Source: a bacterium (GTDB lineage Bacteria; Patescibacteriota; UBA1384; XYA2-FULL-43-10; 1-14-0-10-43-13). Taken from it: a stretch of 16,362 nt of DNA. Both the position numbers and the translations under genes were made by a program. Shown here in pieces: positions 1 through 5,980 of this stretch. The stretch is taken from NCBI GenBank assembly GCA_030649445.1, contig JAUSKR010000015.1, forward strand, positions 1 through 16,362, given 5' to 3'. Below the pieces are notes generated by a model. That model was given only the letters and a program-made list of their open reading frames with translations. It ran no database searches and was not told the DNA's origin. Each line of letters opens with the position of its first letter. The first letter of the stretch is position 1.

Positions 1-61
1 CGCAGCACTTAAAATGCTGTCCCCTACAGGGATGCGGGTCCGAGTCCCGCCCCGCCTACCA
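1..61 (+). tRNA. tRNA-Leu (UAA), 3' part, cut by the window edge
   Basis: The visible part covers the anticodon arm to the 3' end. The anticodon stem is CAGCA (3-7) pairing with TGCTG (15-19) around a seven-base loop, with anticodon TAA at 10-12, which reads the leucine codon TTA. A long variable arm follows (TCCC/GGGA stem), as expected of the class II tRNAs Leu, Ser and Tyr. The T arm is GCGGG/CCCGC (34-38 with 46-50) around TCCGAGT. The 3' acceptor strand is 51-57, the discriminator base is A58, and CCA is encoded at 59-61. The D arm and 5' acceptor strand lie outside the window. Confidence 0.93.
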
Positions 62-177
62 TCCTTCGTCCCAATGGGGCTACGGACGGCAAGCCAATCA
101 ATATAATGTGATATTTTATCATTTCCACGTTTTTTGATATATTGAAACTGGACTGAAAGTAATTGCGGGAGGTCAGA
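62..177 (+). other. Spacer with a small repeat-like hairpin and a possible -10 box
   Basis: Just after the tRNA there is an imperfect hairpin in which CGTCCC (67-72) can pair with the GGG...ACG segment at 76-84 across a three-base bulge. It resembles fragments of dispersed repeats rather than a clean terminator, because no T-run follows. A TATAAT box stands at 102-107 but has no recognisable -35 partner. The Shine-Dalgarno sequence GGGAGGT at 167-173 belongs to the next gene. Confidence 0.35.
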
Positions 178-666
178 ATGGCCAAAGGAATGAAAAAAGT
201 TGAGCTGTGTTGCCCCAAGTTTGAACCAAAAACATATGAAAGCAAGGAAATTTCCTGGAAGGGAAAGCTTTTTGTTGAAGATGATGTCAAGGCATTGATG
301 CATATACCGATCAATATGGGTTCTGTCATAGCCAAGATGTCAAAACAGATCGAAGTAGCTGGAGCGGCAGTCGCAGATGCAGATTTTTTAATTCTCTCGT
401 CTGAGGAAAGCCCATGGAAAAGCGAGCAGTATATTCCCGTCACGGGTGAAGTCAGTGGGATGAAAAATGTCAAGCTCTCCGGCGATTATCTGACCAAAGT
501 TTTTGAGGGCAATTACAAAGAAGCGAAAAATTGGTACCGGGAGATGCAGATCTATGTTAAATCGAAGGGTAAAGAGGTCAAGAAATTCTATTTCTACTAC
601 ACGACTTGTCCGAAATGTGCCAAAGCTTACGGAAAAAATTATGTCGTGCTGTTTGCACAAGTTTAA
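178..666 (+). CDS. Small conserved cysteine-motif protein, function unknown
   Basis: A 162-residue soluble protein. The ATG at 178 is chosen because GGGAGGT (167-173) stands at ideal distance; an in-frame TTG at 163 lies upstream of that site. Residues 11-13 are CCP, followed by a conserved-looking KFEPKTYES segment. Near the C-terminus is a CPKC motif (144-147, in TTCPKCAKAYGKNY). Together the four cysteines could bind a metal or form a redox pair. I recognise it as resembling a widespread bacterial family usually labelled only 'hydrolase' without demonstrated activity; that is memory, not a search. There is no signal peptide or membrane segment. It stands alone between the tRNA and the transglycosylase gene, with a repeat-rich spacer after it. 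The reading frame is convincing; the function is not known to me. Confidence 0.8.
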   Translation: MAKGMKKVELCCPKFEPKTYESKEISWKGKLFVEDDVKALMHIPINMGSVIAKMSKQIEVAGAAVADADFLILSSEESPWKSEQYIPVTGEVSGMKNVKLSGDYLTKVFEGNYKEAKNWYREMQIYVKSKGKEVKKFYFYYTTCPKCAKAYGKNYVVLFAQV

Positions 667-752
667 ATTAGTTAGTAAGTGTGTAAGAATGTAAGTACGT
701 AAGTGGAAAGAAGATTTAATGCTTACTAGCTTACCAACTTACCCACTTAATT
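666..752. repeat. Spacer inverted repeat built from GTAAG/CTTAC
   Basis: The left arm repeats words of the type GTAAGTNN (666-706) and the right arm repeats the complement (721-752). The outer arms 666-687 and 730-752 match at about 18 of 22 positions with one gap, and an inner register also pairs (691-703 with 722-734). As RNA this would form a long, slippery hairpin between the small protein gene and the transglycosylase gene. It has no T-run and no coding capacity. Confidence 0.7.
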
Positions 753-756
753 CTGA

Positions 757-1398
757 ATGATGGCTAACAAGAAGAAAAAAATTACCATTAGCATAATCGC
801 CCTCCTGATGATTTTGGTCGTCTCAGTATATTTCTATTTGCCGAAAATGCTGGCTGATCAAGTTTACCCGCTGAAGTACGAAGATTTAATTAAAAAATAT
901 GCGACCAAATATGGAGTCGACCCGGCCTGGGTCGCGGCAGAGATCTTCGTCGAGAGTCGTTTTGATCCTAACGCAGAATCCGGGACAGGACCAAGAGGTT
1001 TAGGACAAATGGCTCGAAGCACTTTTAAAACGATGTTGGACGTAGTGGGTCGACCGGCCAATTCCAATATTTATGATCCTGAAGTGGCGATAGACACCAC
1101 GACCGCTCACCTGCGAGATCTCATGGTCTGGTCCAAGGGCAACAGACAATTGGCTACGGCCGCGTATAACCTTGGCACGGGAGGAGCGGCACCTTTCAAG
1201 GGAACAGATGGAGCAAGTAATTTTGGTTATGTAAAAAAAGTTGATCATGCCATTACTGTCTATCAGACTAATTATGCAAGTGAACTTGGATATAATTCGA
1301 GTCAAATCCAGTTGCAAGAAGTTAATCTGCAAGACAAGCAGGCTGAGGTTCGAGGATACTTCTGGGTCCAACTATTCCAAAATATTTTCCACATCTAG
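757..1398 (+). CDS. Membrane-anchored lytic transglycosylase (SLT/GH23-like)
   Basis: Up to 213 residues; ATG codons at 757 and 760 are both possible and no strong ribosome site separates them. Residues 5-8 are basic and 9-29 form a hydrophobic helix, so this is a signal anchor with the enzyme outside the membrane. The SLT fold follows: AAEIFVESRFDP (60-71), with E66 the expected catalytic acid, then the PRGLGQM segment (79-85; usual form GLMQ) and AYNLGTGG (136-143; family AYNxG). The family cleaves the MurNAc-GlcNAc bond of peptidoglycan, leaving a 1,6-anhydro end. The ORF reaches its stop only 4 bp before alaS, so the two are probably cotranscribed, although their functions are unrelated. 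Its role could be wall remodelling or insertion of envelope machines. Fold assignment is good; substrate role is inferred. Confidence 0.88.
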   Translation: MMANKKKKITISIIALLMILVVSVYFYLPKMLADQVYPLKYEDLIKKYATKYGVDPAWVAAEIFVESRFDPNAESGTGPRGLGQMARSTFKTMLDVVGRPANSNIYDPEVAIDTTTAHLRDLMVWSKGNRQLATAAYNLGTGGAAPFKGTDGASNFGYVKKVDHAITVYQTNYASELGYNSSQIQLQEVNLQDKQAEVRGYFWVQLFQNIFHI

Positions 1399-1402
1399 AA
1401 TC

Positions 1403-3271
1403 ATGACATCAAGCGAATTGCGCCAAAAATTTCTAGAGTTTTTCGAAAAGAAGGGGCACAAGGTGCTTCCTTCTGCTTCTTTGGTGCCGGATGAGACCGA
1501 TCCGAGCGTCCTTTTCAACACGGCTGGGATGCAACAGTTCAAACGTTATTATAGTGAACCGGAGGCTGCACCGTCGGCCAGAATTTCGACCATTCAAAAA
1601 TGTGTCCGGACCGGCGACATCGATGAAGTCGGTGACAACACCCATCTGACGCTCTTTGAAATGATGGGCAATTTTTCGTTTGGCTACAGAAGTGGTTCTG
1701 TCATTCCCGTGAAAACGGGAATCTTGCGCGACAAGATCCCGGAACAAGTCCGGGATGACGGTGATAAATCACCGTACTTCAAAAAAGAGGCGATTGCCTG
1801 GGCCTGGGAATTTCTGACTGAGACATTGCAATTCGACAAAGACCGCATCCATGCCACATATTTTCGGGGCGAAAAAGGCGTGGCGGAGGATACAGAATCA
1901 TTGGAAATTCTCAAAAGCATCGATGGGCTAGGCAAAGTCGAACCACAAGGTTTTCTAGACAATTTCTGGTCGCTAGGGACGGAAAATTCTCCGGGTGGGC
2001 CGACAGTTGAGTTTTACATTGATGGCATCGAAGTCTGGAATCTCGTATTCAACGAGTATGTGATGAAAAGCGGCAAATTTGAGCCGAGCGATGTCAAAGG
2101 AGTTGATACCGGCATGGGTTTTGAGCGCCTGCTGGCAGTGATCGAAGACAAGAATAATGTTTATGAAACGGAATTATTTGAGTCAATAATCCAAAAGCTG
2201 GATACAATGTGTCATTCTGAGGCGCAAGCCGAAGAATCTCAGGAGATCCTTCGCTCTGCTCAGGATGACAAAGAAAAAAATCTAAGAATCATCGCCGACC
2301 ACATCAAGGCGGCAGTTTTTGCGATTAATGATGGTATTTTACCTTCGAACAAGGACGCTGGCTATGTCGTCCGCCGGCTAATCCGCCGCGCCATTGTTAA
2401 AGCTCGGGAAATTGACATTGAGGATAACTTTACGGTCAAGATTGCCGAAGAAGTTTTCAAAATCTATGATGGAATTTATTTCAGCTGTCATTCTGAGGCG
2501 CAAGCCGAAGAATCTCAGAGATCCTTCGCTGACGCTCAGGATGACAAATGCGAAATGATTCTTGCCGAGCTGGAAAAAGAAGAAGTGAAATTCAGAAAAA
2601 CACTCAAAGACGGTTTGAGGGTTTTGTCTTTAATAAAAAATATCACCGCGAAAGATCTTTTCAATCTTTATCAATCTTATGGCTTGCCAATTGAAATTTC
2701 GATTGAGGAAGCAAAATCTCGTGACATTAAAATTGACGATGAAACAGTGGAGCAATTTAATAGTTTGATGTCAAAGCATCAGGACCTCTCCCGCACCGCC
2801 TCAGCCGGACTTTTCAAAGGCGGCTTGGTTGAATCCGGGGAGATGACGACGAAATATCACACCGCGACACATCTATTACTCGCGGCGTTGCGCCAATTAG
2901 TCAGTCCTGACATCTATCAGCGCGGCTCTAATATTACAGCTGAACGTCTTCGCCTGGATTTCAATTATGATCAGAAACTGACGCCGGAACAAATCAAATC
3001 ACTCGAAGATTTAGTCAATGAAAAAATATCTGAAGATTTGCCGGTCGAAATGAAAGAGATGGATTTGAACGAAGCGAAAAAATCAGGCGCGATGGGAATA
3101 TTTGACTCAAAATATGGCGACAAAGTAAAAGTCTATTCAGTTGATAGCTTCTCTCGAGAAATCTGTGGCGGCCCGCATGTGACGCATACCGGCATTCTCG
3201 GCCATTTCAAAATTACCAAAGAAGAGAGTTCTAGTTCCGGAGTGCGTCGAATTAAGGCGGTGTTAGAGTAA
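1403..3271 (+). CDS. alaS: Alanyl-tRNA synthetase, C-terminally shortened, with three in-frame palindrome insertions
   Basis: Charges tRNA-Ala with alanine. The ATG at 1403 gives 622 residues and the usual MTSSELRQKFLEFF start; the open frame upstream to 1241 overlaps the transglycosylase gene and is rejected. Catalytic features: AGMQQFK (41-47), KCVRTGD and HLTLFEMMGNFSFG (motif 2 region, 66-94), and GMGFERL (motif 3, 237-243). The editing domain carries the zinc-site motifs HTATH (486-490) and CGGPH (588-592). The protein ends about 30 residues after CGGPH, so it lacks the DHHA1-type C-Ala domain of the usual roughly 870-residue enzyme. Three segments are translated palindromic repeats: residues about 95-124, 270-290 and 362-382. 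The first splits the normally contiguous NFSFG-(D)YFKKEA block directly after motif 2; the others sit in linkers. All catalytic and editing motifs remain, so the enzyme is probably active. Confidence 0.95.
   Translation: MTSSELRQKFLEFFEKKGHKVLPSASLVPDETDPSVLFNTAGMQQFKRYYSEPEAAPSARISTIQKCVRTGDIDEVGDNTHLTLFEMMGNFSFGYRSGSVIPVKTGILRDKIPEQVRDDGDKSPYFKKEAIAWAWEFLTETLQFDKDRIHATYFRGEKGVAEDTESLEILKSIDGLGKVEPQGFLDNFWSLGTENSPGGPTVEFYIDGIEVWNLVFNEYVMKSGKFEPSDVKGVDTGMGFERLLAVIEDKNNVYETELFESIIQKLDTMCHSEAQAEESQEILRSAQDDKEKNLRIIADHIKAAVFAINDGILPSNKDAGYVVRRLIRRAIVKAREIDIEDNFTVKIAEEVFKIYDGIYFSCHSEAQAEESQRSFADAQDDKCEMILAELEKEEVKFRKTLKDGLRVLSLIKNITAKDLFNLYQSYGLPIEISIEEAKSRDIKIDDETVEQFNSLMSKHQDLSRTASAGLFKGGLVESGEMTTKYHTATHLLLAALRQLVSPDIYQRGSNITAERLRLDFNYDQKLTPEQIKSLEDLVNEKISEDLPVEMKEMDLNEAKKSGAMGIFDSKYGDKVKVYSVDSFSREICGGPHVTHTGILGHFKITKEESSSSGVRRIKAVLE
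1700..1759. repeat. In-frame palindromic element 1 in alaS (CATTCCCG family)
   Basis: A 60-bp element with ends GTCATTCCCG and CCGGGATGAC. It is inside alaS and reads through as residues 100-119 without a stop. CATTCCCG...CGGGAATC forms an internal hairpin, and GATCCCGGA...TCCGGGATG a second one. It resembles dispersed palindromes common in environmental genomes. A perfect 18-bp palindrome (1758-1775) abuts its right end. Confidence 0.85.
1758..1775. repeat. Perfect 18-bp palindrome at the right end of element 1
   Basis: The eight bases ACGGTGAT are followed by AA and then by the exact reverse complement ATCACCGT. It lies within the alaS coding sequence and codes for part of the extra loop before YFKKEA. 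It may be a remnant of the insertion event or part of the element. Confidence 0.7.
2210..2270. repeat. In-frame palindromic element 2 in alaS (CATTCTGAG family, copy A)
   Basis: A 61-bp element starting TGTCATTCTGAG and ending CTCAGGATGACA. It codes for residues 270-290 (CHSEAQAEESQ...AQDDK). It lies in the variable linker after the motif 3 helix, just before the IIADHIKA segment. The ends are perfect inverted repeats of at least 12 bases. A second copy lies at 2486-2546. Confidence 0.92.
2486..2546. repeat. In-frame palindromic element 3 in alaS (CATTCTGAG family, copy B)
   Basis: Also 61 bp and in the same orientation and reading frame as the copy at 2210-2270. The first 33 bases and the last 14 are identical between copies. 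The middle differs by one base lost (GGAGATCC versus GAGATCC) and one gained (TCTGC versus TGACGC), so both copies begin and end in the same frame. It codes for residues 362-382, in the linker just before CEMILAELEKEE. Confidence 0.92.
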
Positions 3272-3447
3272 CTTTTTATAAATTTCCCTTGTCTGATCTC
3301 ATTATTTGGCCTGTTTATAACTGGGTCTTTTTTGTATTGAAAATTGTTGTGGATGTGGTATATTTCTCGGCATGGATTGCTGGGCTTCGGCTTAGTGGTT
3401 TTGCGTGCATCTATCTCAGGACGTACCAGACGGAGGGAGGAACACTC
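3272..3447 (+). promoter_or_regulatory. Promoter and leader of the GC-rich pyrimidine module
   Basis: This AT-rich stretch after alaS holds a plausible sigma-70 promoter: TTGAAA at 3337-3342, a 16-bp spacer, and TATATT at 3359-3364. Transcription from it would give a leader of roughly 80 bases before the ATG at 3448, with the strong ribosome site GGAGGGAGG at 3432-3440. The frame is open back to 3289 but the upstream part is AT-rich with no ribosome site, so I treat it as non-coding. No clear terminator for alaS is seen. Confidence 0.5.
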
Positions 3448-4089
3448 ATGACAGAGCAGAGCTGGTCGCTCGCACTTGAGCTGTTCAAGCTCGGTGCTCT
3501 CGAGACGGTGACGGAGATGTTCCGGATCAGGACGGTCGCGGGTCAGTCGCATTTCCGGTTCGATGCTCGCGCGATTCGAGACAGCAATCGGACGGCGCAA
3601 GTTACCTACACGGTCGGTCTGGCCGGGGAGGTGATGAGCGCCGCGCTGTGGCAATGCCAGCCATCTCTGGCGTATGACTGCATCGCCGCAGTCTCGACCG
3701 ATTTCGACCCCCTCGCGGCGGCGATGGTTAGCGTCGTTCATGCGCGCCACTCGAGTGACTGTGGCAAACGGTTGCTACGGATACGCCCAGCTGGCGGAGA
3801 TGGTGGCTCTTTGATCGCGTACTTGACAGAGTCTCTTAGTCCCGGCGAGAGGCTCGTCCTAGTCGATGGTCTGGTGCGGGTCGCCGAGACGCTCGAACTG
3901 GTCGGAGCCATCCGCCATGCGGGCTGCGACGTCGCTGGCATCATCGTCCTGACCACGGACATGGATCACATCCTCGCTCTCGAAATGAAGGGTGTGAGCA
4001 CCATCCGGGTCTTCTATCCGCCTGACCTGATCGACATCTACGCTGAGTTTGTCGAGACCTTCGGTCCGCCTGCTCGGCAGATGCCCTGA
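3448..4089 (+). CDS. Degenerate orotate phosphoribosyltransferase-like protein
   Basis: 213 residues; the start is set by GGAGGGAGG seven bases upstream. The fold resembles an OPRTase: an N-terminal ALELFKLGALE...FRIRTVAGQSHFRFDARAI segment, a central DCIAAVSTDFDPLAAAMVSV stretch where active enzymes bind orotate and PRPP, and LVLVDGLVRVAETLELVGAIRHAGCDVAGIIVL (136-168), which aligns with the PRPP loop. In active type I PRTases this loop reads VLVVEDV-TTGGS or similar, with an acidic pair; here the second acid is glycine (D140-G141) and the Thr-Thr-Gly turn is missing. It is therefore probably not a standard transferase and may be regulatory, a subunit of the neighbouring PyrE, or have changed substrate. 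It leads a GC-rich group with pyrF and pyrE and is followed by a strong hairpin. Coding is confident, fold likely, role unknown. Confidence 0.78.
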   Translation: MTEQSWSLALELFKLGALETVTEMFRIRTVAGQSHFRFDARAIRDSNRTAQVTYTVGLAGEVMSAALWQCQPSLAYDCIAAVSTDFDPLAAAMVSVVHARHSSDCGKRLLRIRPAGGDGGSLIAYLTESLSPGERLVLVDGLVRVAETLELVGAIRHAGCDVAGIIVLTTDMDHILALEMKGVSTIRVFYPPDLIDIYAEFVETFGPPARQMP

Positions 4090-4090
4090 C

Positions 4091-4165
4091 CCCACCAATG
4101 CCGGTGTGGGCTACCTGACTCGACGGGGCGCGCTAGTAACTTGCTTTTAAGTACTGCGCCCCGTC
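4091..4165 (+). terminator. Tandem hairpins after the PRTase-like gene
   Basis: A small stem CCCAC (4091-4095) with GTGGG (4106-4110) is followed by a perfect 10-bp GC stem, GACGGGGCGC (4122-4131) with GCGCCCCGTC (4156-4165), closing a 24-base loop. The loop contains AGTAACT and AGTACT, which can pair further. There is no T-run after it, so it is either a rho-independent-like stop without the usual tail, an mRNA 3' stabiliser, or a regulatory structure. Confidence 0.6.
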
Positions 4166-4197
4166 TGCCCCCTTCACTAAGAATTATTGCGAATCAT

Positions 4198-4238
4198 ATT
4201 TCACCTCACCTTACCTCTCCTTGCAAAGGAGAGGAACC
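4198..4238. repeat. Dispersed-type repeat with a 9-bp hairpin
   Basis: CACCTCACC is followed by CCTCTCCTT (4214-4222), a GCA loop, and AAGGAGAGG (4226-4234), a perfect stem. Read on the minus strand it gives the peptide SPLQGEVR, which I associate with a repeat frequently mistranslated in environmental genomes. It sits just upstream of the pyrF promoter and marks the gap between the two parts of the GC-rich module. Confidence 0.6.
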
Positions 4239-4239
4239 G

Positions 4240-4268
4240 TTGTAATACCAGACTATATAGTATATATT
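4240..4268 (+). promoter_or_regulatory. Putative pyrF promoter
   Basis: TTGTAA at 4240-4245, a 17-bp spacer, and TATATT at 4263-4268 make a good sigma-70 type promoter. Expected transcription start is near 4275, immediately before the hairpin at 4281-4306. pyrF therefore appears to have its own promoter rather than depending on the upstream gene. Confidence 0.6.
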
Positions 4269-4280
4269 CTCATCGAGAAG

Positions 4281-4376
4281 GCTGAGCCGGCGGAAGCCGG
4301 CACAGCAATCTTTTGTACGTACCAGTGTCATTTCCCATAAAGTGGGACGCGCCCGCCGGCAACGGCGGAGAGGGAG
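4281..4376 (+). promoter_or_regulatory. Structured pyrF leader, possible attenuator
   Basis: Three hairpins follow one another. The first is GCTG-A-GCCGGC, a GGAA loop, then GCCGGC-A-CAGC (4281-4306), with a T-rich tail AATCTTTTG, which could terminate transcription. The second is TCCCA/TGGGA (4333-4347). The third is CCGCCG-GCAA-CGGCGG (4353-4368), a perfect stem with a GNRA loop that runs into the purine-rich ribosome site (AGGGAG, 4371-4376). Hairpins one and three have GNRA-type loops. The arrangement suggests control at both transcription and translation, but I do not recognise a known riboswitch or PyrR site. Confidence 0.45.
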
Positions 4377-4383
4377 ACCGATT

Positions 4384-5190
4384 GTGAATTTGAAACCGCA
4401 CGAGCGCATCATCGTCGCGCTCGACGGGCTTGGGCTCGATGGATCACTCGATACCATCGACGAGTTGACCCCGTACGCGGGTGTCTTCAAAGTCGGCTTC
4501 GACCTGATCACGCGCCAGAAGGCAGATATCGTCGCGGCGTACGCCGCAGGGAAGGATGCCAAGGCCTTCTGGGATAGCAAGCTGTTCGACATCCCGAACA
4601 CCGTCGGTGATGCGGCGGCGACCCTTGCCGCCATGCCATCGGTCGGGATGTTCAATGTTCACTGTTTTGGTGGCTCCAACATGATGCGGGCAGCCCGACA
4701 GGCGGTGGACGAGGTCTGCTTGGGCGGTTCGGCACCGTCCATTCTCGGCGTGACCATCCTGACCAGCTTCGACTATGCGCAGCTTTTCCAGATGGGGCTT
4801 CTTCCGCCTCTGACTGAGAAGCAGCGTGGCCAGGACAACGGCAAGTCGGCGATCGAGGTGATGATCGGAGGCCTCGTCCTCCGTCTTGCCGTACTGGCCA
4901 AGAACTGCGGGCTGGATGGCGTCATCGCTTCGCCAAAGGAGATCAGATCAATCCGCCAGGCCTGCGGCTCGGATTTCCTGATCGTCACGCCAGGCGTCAG
5001 GCCGGAGTGGGCGGCGGCCAACGATCAGAAGCGTGTCATGACCCCGGGCGAGGCCATTGCCGCTGGGGCGGACTACCTCGTCATCGGCCGGCCGATTCTC
5101 AAGCCGCCGCCGGAGATCGGCAGTCGCGTGAAGGCGGCGCAACTCATCCTCGACGAGATCGCCGAGGCTATGAGCACGATGCAGTCCTGA
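4384..5190 (+). CDS. pyrF: Orotidine 5'-phosphate decarboxylase
   Basis: Converts OMP to UMP, the last step of de novo pyrimidine nucleotide synthesis, in the cytoplasm. The GTG at 4384 is chosen because AGGGAG (4371-4376) lies seven bases upstream; the frame extends to an ATG at 4342, but that adds a basic, hairpin-derived stretch. The protein has 268 residues. Signature residues are all present: VALDG with D14, KVGFD with K37, the catalytic tetrad motif DSKLFD (D64, K66, D69) followed by IPNTV, GLDGVIASPKE (176-186), VTPGVRP (201-207) that binds the phosphate, and GRPI (235-238) with the conserved arginine. Base composition is clearly higher in G+C than the flanking genes (67% in a counted 60-base stretch). 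pyrE follows after 15 bases. Confidence 0.95.
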   Translation: MNLKPHERIIVALDGLGLDGSLDTIDELTPYAGVFKVGFDLITRQKADIVAAYAAGKDAKAFWDSKLFDIPNTVGDAAATLAAMPSVGMFNVHCFGGSNMMRAARQAVDEVCLGGSAPSILGVTILTSFDYAQLFQMGLLPPLTEKQRGQDNGKSAIEVMIGGLVLRLAVLAKNCGLDGVIASPKEIRSIRQACGSDFLIVTPGVRPEWAAANDQKRVMTPGEAIAAGADYLVIGRPILKPPPEIGSRVKAAQLILDEIAEAMSTMQS

Positions 5191-5205
5191 AGGGAGGACA
5201 ACGAT

Positions 5206-5946
5206 ATGCTACCCGTTCTGACACGGGCGGATCTGACCTCGCCGCATGATCACCTCGAAACGCTGAGGCTCTGCGGCGGGTACTATCTGTCCCCGGAAGG
5301 TTCCGACGCGTTGCTGGTCGGATACGCCGGGACTTACGAAGACAACGACGGCGTGAAGCGCCAGTTGGTCGGTAAGACCTACTACAACTGGGCCAAGTGC
5401 GAGGAGAATCCGGACATCCTCGAGCACTTGGGCTCGCTCCTCGCCGACAGAGTCCGGATGAGCGACGTGGGCGGCAACGTTGATGTCGTCCTCGGTGCTC
5501 CGATGGGCGGGATCGCCACGGCTTATTGCCTGGCGCTCTACCTTGGCGTCCGCTTCGGCTTCGTCGAGAAGGAGGTCACCAAGGTCAAGACATCCGACTC
5601 TCGCGAGGAGACGAAGCTGGTGATCAGCCGCCACGACGTATTCAGTGGCGACCATGTGCTCGTGGTGGAGGACGTGTGCAACAACTTCTCCACGACGGAC
5701 AAGATGATCCAGTTGATCGCCGATCGCGGGGCGACGATGGTGGGCGTGGCCTGCTTGACCAACCGGTCAATGGGTGTCAAGCTCCCCCCTGTCCCGATCA
5801 TCGGCCTGATGGAGATCCCGACCGCTCAGTGGCGGCAGGACGATCCCGAAGTGGCGGATCTCATCGCCGCTGGGCGTATCGTTCCGAAGCCCAAGAACGA
5901 CTGGGCACGGCTGATGGAGGTCAACGCCGCTGGTCGTACGACCTGA
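5206..5946 (+). CDS. pyrE: Orotate phosphoribosyltransferase
   Basis: Joins orotate to PRPP to make OMP, the substrate of PyrF. 246 residues, starting at ATG 5206 with AAGGGAGG ten bases before. The PRPP loop is HVLVVEDVCNNFSTT (150-164): the acidic pair E155-D156 is kept, while the turn after it is CNNFSTT instead of TTGGS. VVLGAPMGGIATAYCLAL (94-111) corresponds to the substrate-binding strand and helix, and FGFVEKE (117-123) to the lysine-bearing strand. It is longer than the common roughly 210-residue enzyme. The 15-base gap and shared composition indicate one transcript with pyrF. A UMP synthase-like pair results, although the earlier pathway genes are not in the window. Confidence 0.88.
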   Translation: MLPVLTRADLTSPHDHLETLRLCGGYYLSPEGSDALLVGYAGTYEDNDGVKRQLVGKTYYNWAKCEENPDILEHLGSLLADRVRMSDVGGNVDVVLGAPMGGIATAYCLALYLGVRFGFVEKEVTKVKTSDSREETKLVISRHDVFSGDHVLVVEDVCNNFSTTDKMIQLIADRGATMVGVACLTNRSMGVKLPPVPIIGLMEIPTAQWRQDDPEVADLIAAGRIVPKPKNDWARLMEVNAAGRTT

Positions 5947-5980
5947 CCGCGTCAACTGAGGCGCGGGAACTTATCCGATA

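Noticed and set aside
1241..1402. Longer alaS reading frame with a 54-residue N-terminal extension
   Set aside because: It overlaps the end of the transglycosylase gene, looks unlike any AlaRS N-terminus, and the ATG at 1403 gives the normal family start.
1700..2546. Inteins or a frameshifted alaS pseudogene
   Set aside because: The extra segments are only 20-30 residues, lack splicing motifs, and the frame stays open with all catalytic and editing motifs intact.
3289..3447. Longer form of the PRTase-like gene starting at 3289
   Set aside because: The added part is AT-rich and hydrophobic with no ribosome site, covers a good promoter, and the ATG at 3448 has a strong Shine-Dalgarno sequence.
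3133..3750. Minus-strand 205-residue frame
   Set aside because: It runs across the end of alaS, a promoter and the start of the PRTase-like gene. The arginine- and proline-rich sequence is typical of a shadow of GC-rich coding DNA.
4240..4384. Known PRPP (ykkC-type) riboswitch or PyrR-binding leader before pyrF
   Set aside because: I could not match the conserved core of either. The leader is reported as an unassigned structure.
4206..4655. Minus-strand 149-residue frame ending SPLQGEVR
   Set aside because: It combines antisense of pyrF with a dispersed repeat and has no ribosome site or recognisable domain.
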